Shown here: piece after piece, positions 15,792 to 23,405 of the stretch
Layout: each line of letters begins with the position of its first letter
Position numbering within the stretch: the first letter of the stretch is position 1
Assembly (NCBI RefSeq): GCF_943914565.1
Contig: NZ_CALUCN010000007.1
Span: 68,462 to 132,461 of the forward strand
DNA from: an uncultured Tessaracoccus sp.
Lineage (GTDB): Bacteria; Actinomycetota; Actinomycetes; Propionibacteriales; Propionibacteriaceae
Direction: 5' to 3'
DNA length: 64,000 bases
Program-made: the position numbers and the translations under genes
Notes under the pieces: generated by a model
The model's input: the letters and a program-made list of their open reading frames with translations, nothing else
Databases searched by the model: none
What the model was told of the DNA's origin: nothing

Positions 15792-16688
15792 TCACGCCCT
15801 CGGATGCGCCTGCCGGTACGCACGCCGGAGCCGTTCGGAGGTCACGTGTGTGTAGAGCTGCGTCGTCGCCACCGACGAGTGCCCGAGCATCTCCTGCACG
15901 CTGCGCAGGTCCGCGCCGCCCTCGAGCAGGTGCGTCGCCATCGCGTGCCGGAGGCCGTGCGGCCCGACGTCGGCGTGCGGCCCCGCCGTGCTCGTGGCGG
16001 CGTGCACCACCCGTCGGGCCACGCGCGGGTCGAGCGCGCCGCCCTTCACGCCCAGGAACAGCCGATCGGGGCTCGCAGAGCCGGCCACCTCGTCGCGCAC
16101 ATCGAGCCAGCACCGGATCGCCCGGGCCGCCGGGACGCCGAGCGGCACGACGCGTTCACGTCCGCCCTTGCCCAGCACGCGCACCGTGCGAGCCGTGAGG
16201 TCGACGTCGTGCAGGCCGAGGCCGGTGAGCTCCGAGACCCGCAGGCCGCTCGAGTACAGCAGCTCGAGGATCGCCACGTCCCGAACGGCGATGGGATCCG
16301 ACGGGTCGAGGGCCGCGTGCTCGCTCGCCTCCCCGATCGCGTCCGCCACCTCGTCGACGCTCGGCACCACCGGCAGCCGGCGCATGCGCTTCGGGGCCTG
16401 CAGCCGGGCCGCCGGGTCGTCGTCGAGCATCCCCTCGCGCCGCGCCCAGGCGAAGAACCCCCGCACGCACGCGGTCCGCCGCTGCAGGGTCGACGGGGCC
16501 GCGCCACCGTCGGCCATGTCGGCGAGCCACTCGCGCAGGGTGCCCAGCCGCACGTCGCGCGGGTCGGCCACCACGTCGGCGAGGGTGCGGAGGTCGCCCA
16601 GGTAGGCGCGGACGGTGTGCCGCGAGAGCCCGCGGTCTGCGGTGAGGTGCTGCTCGTACTCCGCGAGCCATCCGTCCCAGACACCCAT
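15792..16688 (-). CDS. xerC: Tyrosine recombinase XerC
   Basis: A 298-residue site-specific recombinase that, with XerD, resolves chromosome dimers at dif. The SAM-like N-terminal domain covers residues 1-90 ('HTVRAYLGDLRTLADVV'). The catalytic domain has Arg in 'YSSGLRVSEL', 'HGLRHAMATHLLEGG' and the nucleophile Tyr in 'TTQLYTHV'. The ATG at 16688 follows a TACGCT box by 6 nt, giving a leaderless start. Position next to the M23 gene and rpsB matches mycobacterial xerC. It is not tied to the Rhs island by any visible att site. Confidence 0.93.
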   Translation of the reverse strand: MGVWDGWLAEYEQHLTADRGLSRHTVRAYLGDLRTLADVVADPRDVRLGTLREWLADMADGGAAPSTLQRRTACVRGFFAWARREGMLDDDPAARLQAPKRMRRLPVVPSVDEVADAIGEASEHAALDPSDPIAVRDVAILELLYSSGLRVSELTGLGLHDVDLTARTVRVLGKGGRERVVPLGVPAARAIRCWLDVRDEVAGSASPDRLFLGVKGGALDPRVARRVVHAATSTAGPHADVGPHGLRHAMATHLLEGGADLRSVQEMLGHSSVATTQLYTHVTSERLRRAYRQAHPRA

Positions 16689-16694
16689 GGTTCG

Positions 16695-16700
16695 AGCGTA
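16695..16700 (-). promoter_or_regulatory. -10 box of xerC, leaderless type
   Basis: TACGCT on the minus strand, 6 nt before the xerC ATG, with no Shine-Dalgarno between. It supports the start at 16688. Confidence 0.5.
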
Positions 16701-16713
16701 GGCCGGTTCGCGG

Positions 16714-16719
16714 CATAAT
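16714..16719 (+). promoter_or_regulatory. Probable -10 box of def
   Basis: CATAAT on the plus strand, 37 nt before the def ATG, with TTCGAG 17 nt upstream as a weak -35. def keeps a GAAGGA ribosome-binding site, so this gives a conventional leader. It lies back to back with the xerC promoter. Confidence 0.45.
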
Positions 16720-16756
16720 GGCCGGAGCGAAACGTCGACGGCGAAGGAATCCACTG

Positions 16757-17371
16757 ATGAGCGACCTGACCACTGGCGGCACCGTGCTCCCCATCACCCG
16801 CTGGGGCACCCCCGTGATGCACCAACGCACCAGGCCGGTGGAACACTTCGACGACGAGCTGCGCACGCTCGTGCGCGACATGTTCGCGACGATGGCCGCC
16901 GCGGAGGGCGTCGGGCTCGCCGCCACCCAGGTGGGCGTCGACCTCGCGGTGTTCGTCTACGAGTGCCCCGACGAGGACATGCGCATCCAGCACGGCGTGG
17001 TGTGCAACCCGCAGCTCACGCTGCCGGAGGGCAAGGACCGGGTGCTCGACACCTCGGAGGAGGGCTGCCTCTCGCACCCGGGGGGCTACGCATCCGTCTC
17101 GCGCCCCGACCACGCGATCTGCACCGGGCAGGACGCCGACGGCAACCCCGTCGAGATCACGGGCACCGGGCTGCTCGCCCGCTGCCTGCAACACGAGACC
17201 GACCACCTGAACGGCACCGTCTACGGCGACCGCCTCTCGACGAGGGCACGCCGCAAGCTCGACAAGGAGGTGGCCGAGCTCGACTGGCGGTACCCCGCCG
17301 ACTGGCCCGTCACCCCGAAGCTCACCGCGGCCGTGCCATTCGCGGACCGCGAGCCCGACGCGGAGGACTGA
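16757..17371 (+). CDS. def: Peptide deformylase
   Basis: This 204-residue metalloenzyme removes the formyl group from new polypeptides. All three family motifs are present: 'EGVGLAATQVG', 'EEGCLSHPGG' (metal Cys) and 'QHETDHLNG' (HExxH). The ATG at 16757 follows GAAGGA and gives a normal N-terminus. It is divergent from xerC. The C-terminal extension after the HExxH helix is typical of actinobacterial deformylases. Confidence 0.96.
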   Translation: MSDLTTGGTVLPITRWGTPVMHQRTRPVEHFDDELRTLVRDMFATMAAAEGVGLAATQVGVDLAVFVYECPDEDMRIQHGVVCNPQLTLPEGKDRVLDTSEEGCLSHPGGYASVSRPDHAICTGQDADGNPVEITGTGLLARCLQHETDHLNGTVYGDRLSTRARRKLDKEVAELDWRYPADWPVTPKLTAAVPFADREPDAED

Positions 17372-17415
17372 GCCCGACGCCCGGTCACCGGCACCGGTAC
17401 GTGGGGGGCGGCTGC

Positions 17416-17421
17416 TAGCCT
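17416..17421 (+). promoter_or_regulatory. -10 box of the SBF transporter gene
   Basis: TAGCCT ends 8 nt before the GTG start. The gap also contains GGAGG, so either leaderless initiation or a very short leader is possible. Confidence 0.45.
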
Positions 17422-17429
17422 CGGAGGTC

Positions 17430-18404
17430 GTGAAGTTCCGGATCGACCGCATGACCCTCGTCATTCTCGGCGCGCTCACGCTCGCGATCCTGCTGCCGAT
17501 CTCGGGCCGCCCCGCGGAGATCTACGACCTCGCGACGAAGGTCGCGGTCTTCGTGCTCTTCTTCGGCTACGGCGCCCGCCTGAGCACTGCGGAGACGATG
17601 GCGGGCGTCCGCCACTGGCGGCTCCACCTCACGATCCTCACCTGCACGTTCGTCGTCTTCCCGCTGCTCGGCGCACCCATGCTGCTGATCCCCGACGGCG
17701 CGCTGTCGGACCCGGTGCGCGCCGGTCTGGTGTTCCTGTGCCTCGCGCCCTCGACGGTGCAGTCGTCGATCAACATGACCTCGCTCGCCGGCGGCAACGT
17801 GCCCGCGGCGATGATCTCCGCGACGGCCTCCAACGTGCTCGGCGTCGTCCTCACCCCGCTGCTGGTGATGCTCCTGCTGCCCACCACCGGCGGCGGGCTG
17901 TCGTGGCAGATCGCGCTCGACGTGTTCGTCCAACTCCTGCTGCCGTTCTTCCTGGGGCAGCTCTCGCGGGTGGTGACGGCGGGCTTCATGGCCAGGCACC
18001 GCGCCCAGCTGAAGCTGCTCGACCAGCTCGTGATCGTGCTGATCGTCTACGGGGCGTTCTCCGAGATGGTGGCGAGCGGCATGTGGCGCCGGCTCGGCTG
18101 GACCGACCTCGTCGCGACCCTCGCGTTCACCCTCCCGCTCCTGGCGTTCATGCTGTGGGGCACGTGGCACGTCGCGGGACGACTGGGCTTCCCGCGTGAG
18201 GACCGGATCGCGATCATGTTCTGCGGCACGAAGAAGTCCCTCGTGACCGGCGTGCCGATCGCATCGGTGCTGTTCCCCGCGTCGATGGTGGGGATGCTCG
18301 TCGTGCCGCTGATGATCTACCACCAGGCGCAGATCATCACCTCGAGCATCATCGCCTCGAACCTGTCGGCGACGGGCCCCGGACCCGAGCCGGAGCCCGC
18401 CTGA
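17430..18404 (+). CDS. Bile acid:sodium symporter (SBF/YfeH-like) family protein
   Basis: Membrane protein of 324 residues with nine to ten hydrophobic segments. Signatures are 'APSTVQSSINMTSLAGGN', which matches the crossover helix of SBF/ASBT-fold carriers, and 'MFCGTKKSLVTGVPIA', the second crossover motif of YfeH-like members. It probably moves an organic anion with sodium; the substrate cannot be read from sequence. GTG start with GGAGG. It stands alone, convergent with the OleD-like gene. Confidence 0.85.
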   Translation: MKFRIDRMTLVILGALTLAILLPISGRPAEIYDLATKVAVFVLFFGYGARLSTAETMAGVRHWRLHLTILTCTFVVFPLLGAPMLLIPDGALSDPVRAGLVFLCLAPSTVQSSINMTSLAGGNVPAAMISATASNVLGVVLTPLLVMLLLPTTGGGLSWQIALDVFVQLLLPFFLGQLSRVVTAGFMARHRAQLKLLDQLVIVLIVYGAFSEMVASGMWRRLGWTDLVATLAFTLPLLAFMLWGTWHVAGRLGFPREDRIAIMFCGTKKSLVTGVPIASVLFPASMVGMLVVPLMIYHQAQIITSSIIASNLSATGPGPEPEPA

Positions 18405-18411
18405 CCCGCGC

Positions 18412-19284
18412 TCAGGGGAGGACGCTCGCCCAGTCCAGGTCCCACACCCGACGACGGGGCGGCTCCCAGCCGAGCGCCAGCGCCCGGCGCACGTCCAGCA
18501 CGTGGTCCCGGGTGAGCAGGTCGATCGTGTAGGCGTTCACGCCCGGCAGCACCGGCGCCAGCGCCCGCACCACCGCAGGCGGCACGCGGGTCGCCACCAG
18601 CTGCCGCCCCACCACGCCCTCCAGCACGCGGGCGAGCACCTCGTCGCGGGAGTAGGGCTCGGGGTCCGCGATGTTCACCGGCCCCGGCGGCCAGTCGAGC
18701 GCGTCCACGCAGGCCCGCCCGAACGCCTCGACGTCGGTGAGGCTGAGCGCAACGTCAGGCCCGGGCAGCAGCAACCGCCGTCCCCGGACCAGCCGCCGCA
18801 GCCGCGGCACCAGGTGCCGATCGGCCAGCCCGTAGACCGCCGTCGGTCGGAGCACCACCGCGCCCGCCTCGAGCGCCAGCCGTTCCCCGCGCGCCTTCGT
18901 CCACCCGTAGTGGCTGAGGTGCCCGCTCTCGGTGGGGTGGTCCTCGCCGACCAGCCGCCGCGAGGGCCGCGGGTCGTAGACCGAGCCACTCGAGACCCAC
19001 ACCACGGTGCGCCCGTCCGCGGCGTCGAGCAGGCGACGGGCGCCGCCCACGTTCACGCGCTCGAAGACCGACCGCGGCCCGCGCTCCCCCACGTGCGCGG
19101 CCGCGTGGACCACCGCGTCGCATCCCGTGAGGTCGGGCGTGCCCGTCGCGGCGTCCCACTGCCGGTGCTCGCACGCTGCGACGGGGGTTCGGCCCACCGA
19201 GACCACCTCGTGCCCGGCGCCACGCATGGCGCGGACGACCTCCGCGCCGACGAATCCGGAGGCGCCGGTGACGGCCACCTTCAT
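18412..19284 (-). CDS. NAD-dependent epimerase/dehydratase, OleD/3-beta-HSD-like SDR
   Basis: This 290-residue extended SDR has 'MKVAVTGASGFVGAEVV' as the Rossmann motif, catalytic 'YGWTK' (YxxxK) and 'VVLRPTAVYGL'. The C-terminus 'YTIDLLTRDHVLDVRRALAL' resembles OleD and 3-beta-HSD proteins, which reduce 2-alkyl-3-oxoacyl products. It is the last gene of the operon and its ATG overlaps the P450 stop (ATGA). By context it would reduce the beta-keto product of the OleA-like enzyme. A sugar epimerase role is the alternative given the glycosyltransferase nearby. Confidence 0.75.
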   Translation of the reverse strand: MKVAVTGASGFVGAEVVRAMRGAGHEVVSVGRTPVAACEHRQWDAATGTPDLTGCDAVVHAAAHVGERGPRSVFERVNVGGARRLLDAADGRTVVWVSSGSVYDPRPSRRLVGEDHPTESGHLSHYGWTKARGERLALEAGAVVLRPTAVYGLADRHLVPRLRRLVRGRRLLLPGPDVALSLTDVEAFGRACVDALDWPPGPVNIADPEPYSRDEVLARVLEGVVGRQLVATRVPPAVVRALAPVLPGVNAYTIDLLTRDHVLDVRRALALGWEPPRRRVWDLDWASVLP

Positions 19285-20306
19285 GCGAGCCAGAGCTCCC
19301 GCCACTGCGGCAGCCCGGCCGCGCGGTCAGGCACGGCCCTGGCCACCGTCGGGGCGACGGGGGCGAAGGCCGCGAGCGCGTCGGCCATCACCTGCAGGGC
19401 GAGCGCCCGCCCGGGGCAGGCGTGGGAGCCGACGCCGAACGCGAGCTGCGACACCGCCGCCGGCTGGGGCCGGTCGACGTCCGGGTCCGGCCCGGCGATC
19501 GCGGGGAGGAGGTGCAGCAGCAGCTGGGTGCCGGCCGGGAAGCGGCGTCCGTCCACCTCGCCGGTGTCGGCGGCGGTGCGTGGCAGCAGGGGGCTCGGCG
19601 CCAGCACCCGGGCGAGCTCGGCGGCGAGGGTCGACGGGTCCCTGGCTGCCGCGCCCCACAGGCGGTCGTCGGCGCACCAGGCGAGTGCCCGTGGCACGGC
19701 GGAGAGCAGCGTCGTCGTGGCGGCGGTGGCGAGCATCGCGTCGGCGACGGTGAGGCCGGGGACGAGCCGCTCGAGCTCGTCGGTGAGGCCTCGCGGGGCC
19801 CGCCCGCGCAGGTGGCCCGCGACCGAGCGGCTCGCCACGCGGCGCGTCGCGGCGGTGAGGTCGAGCGCGAACTGCCTGGTGGGTGCCACGCCCAGCATCG
19901 GGGCGGTGAGGAGCCCTGCCATGAGCCGGGCCATGGTGACGGCGTCGACGGGCTCGTGACGGATCGCGGCCACCGTCTCCTCGAGGACGCCACGCCACAA
20001 CGGCTGGAGCTCGCGGATGCCGTCGCGGCCGAGCAGGCGCCCGAGCGCCCGCCTCGAGGCGCGGTGCCCGGCGCCCTCGCCGTCGAACCAGCTCTCCCCC
20101 GCGCTGCCCTCGCGCTGGACGAGCCCGCCGGTGGTGCGCGCGTCCGACCGGTCGAGCGGCACCGCGGTGAGCACGTGCCGCACGCCCTCGGCCGAGTCGA
20201 CGACGATCCGGCCCGGCAGCGGCACCCGCCGCCCGAGCTCGAGCGCGAGGAACACCAGCGGGTGCGACGCCCAGTGCACCAGCCGGTCCCGCGTGCGCGC
20301 CCTCAT
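19281..20306 (-). CDS. Cytochrome P450, short and divergent
   Basis: The heme-thiolate signature is clear: 'FGVGSHACPG' with Cys297 as ligand. A possible ExxR is Glu230-Arg233 in 'AELARVL', and 'HRASRRALGRLL' matches the C-helix HRxxRR. At 341 residues it is about 60 shorter than typical bacterial P450s. The I-helix stretch 'MLATAATTTLL' lacks the usual acidic residue before Thr. Start and stop both overlap neighbours (ATGA), so it is an integral part of the operon. A tailoring oxidation or decarboxylation is plausible; the substrate is unknown. Confidence 0.85.
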   Translation of the reverse strand: MRARTRDRLVHWASHPLVFLALELGRRVPLPGRIVVDSAEGVRHVLTAVPLDRSDARTTGGLVQREGSAGESWFDGEGAGHRASRRALGRLLGRDGIRELQPLWRGVLEETVAAIRHEPVDAVTMARLMAGLLTAPMLGVAPTRQFALDLTAATRRVASRSVAGHLRGRAPRGLTDELERLVPGLTVADAMLATAATTTLLSAVPRALAWCADDRLWGAAARDPSTLAAELARVLAPSPLLPRTAADTGEVDGRRFPAGTQLLLHLLPAIAGPDPDVDRPQPAAVSQLAFGVGSHACPGRALALQVMADALAAFAPVAPTVARAVPDRAAGLPQWRELWLA

Positions 20307-21685
20307 GCCAGCCGCTCCTGCACGAGCGCCCTCGCCGCCGCGCGGTCCGGCTTGTCCGAGCGGCCCGAGGTGGGCACCTCGTCGAGCACGACGGCGTCGA
20401 GGCGCAGCCCCAACTCGCGAGCTCTGCGGATGAGCCGCCGCTCGAGGTCTCCCGGCGCGCCGGTGGGCTGCGCGAGGAGCACGAGGCGTTCGTCGGCGTC
20501 CTCGCCGGGGATCCCGAGCAGGAGCGCGACGTCGACCCCGTCGAGCGTGAGGCGCGGCTCGTACAGGCCCGGGTAGATGTTGGTGGCGCCTTGGAGGATC
20601 ATGTCCTTCGTGCGGCCGCGTAGCCACAGCTCGCGGCCGTCGAGGTGCGCGAGGTCGCCGGTGGGCACCTCGTCGACCCAGCTGCCGTCGACCCGCCGGG
20701 GCGCCATCGACGTGCCTGCGAGGATCAGCTCGTCGCCCTCGACGCGCGCCTCGACGCCGTCGAACAGCCGCCCGGCGTGGTCGCCGAGCGGGTCGTCGGC
20801 GTCCTTGTTGCTCGACTCGACCGCCGCGACAGGGAACACCTCCGTCATTGCGTACACGCCCCACGCCTCACTCGCGCCCGCGCCGCGCAGCCGGCCCAAC
20901 AGCTCGGCCGTCACCGGCGCCGACCCGGCGAAGGTCCGGCCCGTGACCGTGCCGCCCGCCGCGAGCAGGGCCCGCCACCTCGGCGGAGTGAGGTACGTGT
21001 GCGAGGGGCGCCACCGTCGGAGCTGCTTCGCGAGCGCCGCCGGGCGCGACGCGGGCCGCAGCACCGGCAGCCCGAGCGCGATGGCGGGCAGCATCGCGAA
21101 GAACGTGTCCGCGACGACGGGCCCCTCGGCGTGCGCGTCGAACAGCGATGCGACCATCCCGAACCCGGCGTCGAGCGAGGCGAGGCTGTGCACCACGCCG
21201 GTGGGATCGTCGGTGGTGCCGGAGGTGAACACGCAGAGCGCGGACTGCTCGGGCGTGAGCGCGAACCGACGCACCTGCGCCCCGCCGACGTCGTCAATCG
21301 CGACGACCTCCGGCCAGATGCGCCAGTCGGGCAGCCCGAGAGGCCTGCGCAGCCAGCCCGGCCCCTTGAGCGCGAACCGCAGCCATGGCTCCGCCACGAC
21401 GACGTCCGGCACCGCTGCCTCCAGCCGGCCCTGCACGAGCTCGGTGCCGCCGCGCGGGTCGACGAGGTCCAGCCGCACGCCCATCCCGACGGCGGCCAGG
21501 GCGAACGCGAGTGTCGCCGGCCCGGGGCGCGCGACGAGCGCGACGTTGCGCGGGTTGCGCGCCCGGAGCCCACCGGCGAACGTCCAGACGAGGTCCGCGA
21601 ACTCCGCGCGCGTGATGCGGTCCCGCCCCAGGAAGACCAGCGCGTCCGGGCGGGCGCGCAGGTCCTGCAGCAACTCCTCGATCAT
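20303..21685 (-). CDS. AMP-binding (ANL superfamily) ligase, OleC-like candidate
   Basis: A 460-residue adenylate-forming enzyme. 'FTSGTTDDPTGVVHSL' at about residue 153 is the P-loop (A3), 'WGVYAMTEVFPVA' is A5, and 'TGDLAHLDGRELWLRGRTKDMI' covers A7-A8. The C-terminal 'SGRSDKPDR' provides the lysine region. It is shorter than OleC beta-lactone synthetases (about 550 residues), with a compressed middle. Next to OleA-like and OleD-like genes it may close a beta-lactone or activate a fatty acid. The ATG overlaps the glycosyltransferase stop (ATGA). Confidence 0.8.
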   Translation of the reverse strand: MIEELLQDLRARPDALVFLGRDRITRAEFADLVWTFAGGLRARNPRNVALVARPGPATLAFALAAVGMGVRLDLVDPRGGTELVQGRLEAAVPDVVVAEPWLRFALKGPGWLRRPLGLPDWRIWPEVVAIDDVGGAQVRRFALTPEQSALCVFTSGTTDDPTGVVHSLASLDAGFGMVASLFDAHAEGPVVADTFFAMLPAIALGLPVLRPASRPAALAKQLRRWRPSHTYLTPPRWRALLAAGGTVTGRTFAGSAPVTAELLGRLRGAGASEAWGVYAMTEVFPVAAVESSNKDADDPLGDHAGRLFDGVEARVEGDELILAGTSMAPRRVDGSWVDEVPTGDLAHLDGRELWLRGRTKDMILQGATNIYPGLYEPRLTLDGVDVALLLGIPGEDADERLVLLAQPTGAPGDLERRLIRRARELGLRLDAVVLDEVPTSGRSDKPDRAAARALVQERLA

Positions 21686-22413
21686 CGGGGGTCCTCCTCC
21701 CTGCCCCGGGCGCCGTGGCCCAGGTACCAGCGCGCGGTGCCGATCGCGCCCATCGCGCGCAGCCGCCTCGTCGAGTTCGCCGAGACCATGTCGCGGGCCT
21801 GCACGATGCGGGGCGTCGTCGCGCGCATGCGGTTCAGGAACGTCCGGTCGGTGGGCGCCCCGCGCCGGGGCCACCCGCCCGATGCGACGTAGGCTTCCGC
21901 CCGCACGGCCATGTTGTTGCCGGCGTGCATGCGGTACGGCGAGCGGTACTGCGGGCCGCGGTTGGCGGGCCGCCACCGCCCGAACCACGCCGCGAGCCGC
22001 ACCTGGCCGGCGAACAGTGCCCGTTCCCACCAGCCGCACTCGTCGCGCCGCGCGGTGATGGCCCCGCACACGAGGTCGGCCCCGGCCTCGACCGCGCGCC
22101 TCGCCGCCGCGAACCAGCCGGGCTCGGGGAGGCAGTCGGCGTCGGTGCGCGCGAACCACGCCTCGCCGTCGGCGATCAGCCGGCGGGCGCCCGTGTCCGC
22201 GGCGCACCCCACCCCCTTCGCCGGCTCGACGACGACCTCGACCGGGAACGGCGCGTCCGCTGCGAATGTCCGGACCACCGTGGTGGTGTCGTCGGTGGAG
22301 CCGTTGTCCACGACGAGCAGTCGGAAGTCGAGGTCCGTCTGCCGCGCGAGCGCCTCGAGCGTCGCGCCGATGCCGCGGGCCTCGTTGTACGCGGGGATGA
22401 GCACGGCCGCCAT
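21682..22413 (-). CDS. Family 2 glycosyltransferase
   Basis: This 243-residue GT-A enzyme starts 'MAAVLIPAYNEARGIGATLE', with 'VVDNGSTDDTTTVV' for nucleotide-sugar binding and 'FARTDADCLPEPGWF' as the DxD metal motif. It has no clear membrane helix. The donor and acceptor are unknown. It overlaps the thiolase stop by one base (TGATG) and the ligase start by four, so it belongs to the same pathway. It could glycosylate a hydroxylated lipid made by the neighbours. Confidence 0.85.
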   Translation of the reverse strand: MAAVLIPAYNEARGIGATLEALARQTDLDFRLLVVDNGSTDDTTTVVRTFAADAPFPVEVVVEPAKGVGCAADTGARRLIADGEAWFARTDADCLPEPGWFAAARRAVEAGADLVCGAITARRDECGWWERALFAGQVRLAAWFGRWRPANRGPQYRSPYRMHAGNNMAVRAEAYVASGGWPRRGAPTDRTFLNRMRATTPRIVQARDMVSANSTRRLRAMGAIGTARWYLGHGARGREEDPR

Positions 22414-23405
22414 CACACGCTCCACGGGCAGGCGGCGATCGAGATGCCGCCGCCCAACCCGACGAACAGGCACCGGTCCCCCGGGCGCAGCTCGTCCCAG
22501 CACCGCGCGAGCTGGATCGGCAACGAGGCCGCGGCGACGTTGCCCAGCTCCTCGACGGTCTCGACCAGCTGGCCCCGGGTCACCCCGGTCATCGCGCAGA
22601 ACCGCTCCCGGTACGGCACCGTCACCTGGTGGACGAACACCCGCCGCACGTCGGCCATCCGCCACCCCTCGCGGCGCAGCGCCCGGTCGACGAGCCCCGG
22701 GCCGGCCGCCTCGAACGCGGCGCGCAGCTCGACGCCGGCGCCGGTGAAGTGCATGGCCTCCTGCTCGAACGGCCGTCGTGACCCGCCGCCGAAGATGCCG
22801 CCGACCGCCCAGTGCTCCGGGTGGGACTCCGCCATGGCCGCGCCCAGCCCCGGGCCCGCCCCGCGCGCGAGCACGACGGCCGCGCCCGCGTCGCCGAACG
22901 TGTAACCGGCGAAGTGCGTGGCGAAGGCGCCGAGATCGCCCAGCTCCCAACGGATCGAGCGCGTGGGTGTCTCCCCGACGACGACCAGCGCTCGCTCGTA
23001 TCCCCCGGCCAGGAGCAGGGACCGGGCGACCTCGATGCCGTTGATCGCCGAGTTGCACGCGTTGGTGACGTCGAAGACCTGGCCGGTGATCCCCAGCTCG
23101 TGCGCGACGACGTGGGCCGTCGCCGGCTCGACGAAGTCCCGCGACGCGGCGGCGAACACCAGCAGGTCCACGTCGGCCGCATCGACGGCGGCGCGCTCGA
23201 GTGCCCGGACACCGGCCCGGGCGGCGAGGGTCGAGGCGTACTCGTCGTCGGCCGCGACGTGCCGGCGGTCGATGCCGGTGGTGCGGCGCAGGATGCCGCG
23301 CGGGAGTCGCACGCCCGAGGCCTCGCGGATGCGGTCCTCGACCTCCTCGGAGGTCAGCACGGCCGAGGGCAGCGCCTCCGCCGCCCCGAGGAGGGTCACC
23401 GCCAT
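22413..23405 (-). CDS. OleA-like thiolase / beta-ketoacyl synthase III family protein
   Basis: Thiolase-fold condensing enzyme of 330 residues. The catalytic triad is Cys117 ('FDVTNACNSAING'), His259 ('VFVHQVTVPY') and Asn289 ('EELGNVAAASLPI'). Spacing of 142 and 30 residues equals that of Xanthomonas OleA (Cys143, His285, Asn315 from memory). Glu93 in 'RDFVEPATAHVV' matches the OleA glutamate that starts the non-decarboxylative Claisen condensation and is absent from FabH. It would join two acyl-CoAs head to head. The ATG directly follows the SPFH stop, so it is co-transcribed. Confidence 0.78.
   Translation of the reverse strand: MAVTLLGAAEALPSAVLTSEEVEDRIREASGVRLPRGILRRTTGIDRRHVAADDEYASTLAARAGVRALERAAVDAADVDLLVFAAASRDFVEPATAHVVAHELGITGQVFDVTNACNSAINGIEVARSLLLAGGYERALVVVGETPTRSIRWELGDLGAFATHFAGYTFGDAGAAVVLARGAGPGLGAAMAESHPEHWAVGGIFGGGSRRPFEQEAMHFTGAGVELRAAFEAAGPGLVDRALRREGWRMADVRRVFVHQVTVPYRERFCAMTGVTRGQLVETVEELGNVAAASLPIQLARCWDELRPGDRCLFVGLGGGISIAACPWSV

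Noticed and set aside
15792..16688. XerC as the integrase of the Rhs island
   Set aside because: Position next to the M23 gene and rpsB is conserved and motifs match chromosomal XerC; no att-like repeat is linked to it.
18412..19284. Sugar-nucleotide epimerase for the adjacent glycosyltransferase
   Set aside because: Possible, but the C-terminal pattern and the operon with an OleA-like thiolase fit OleD/3-beta-HSD better; kept as an alternative only.
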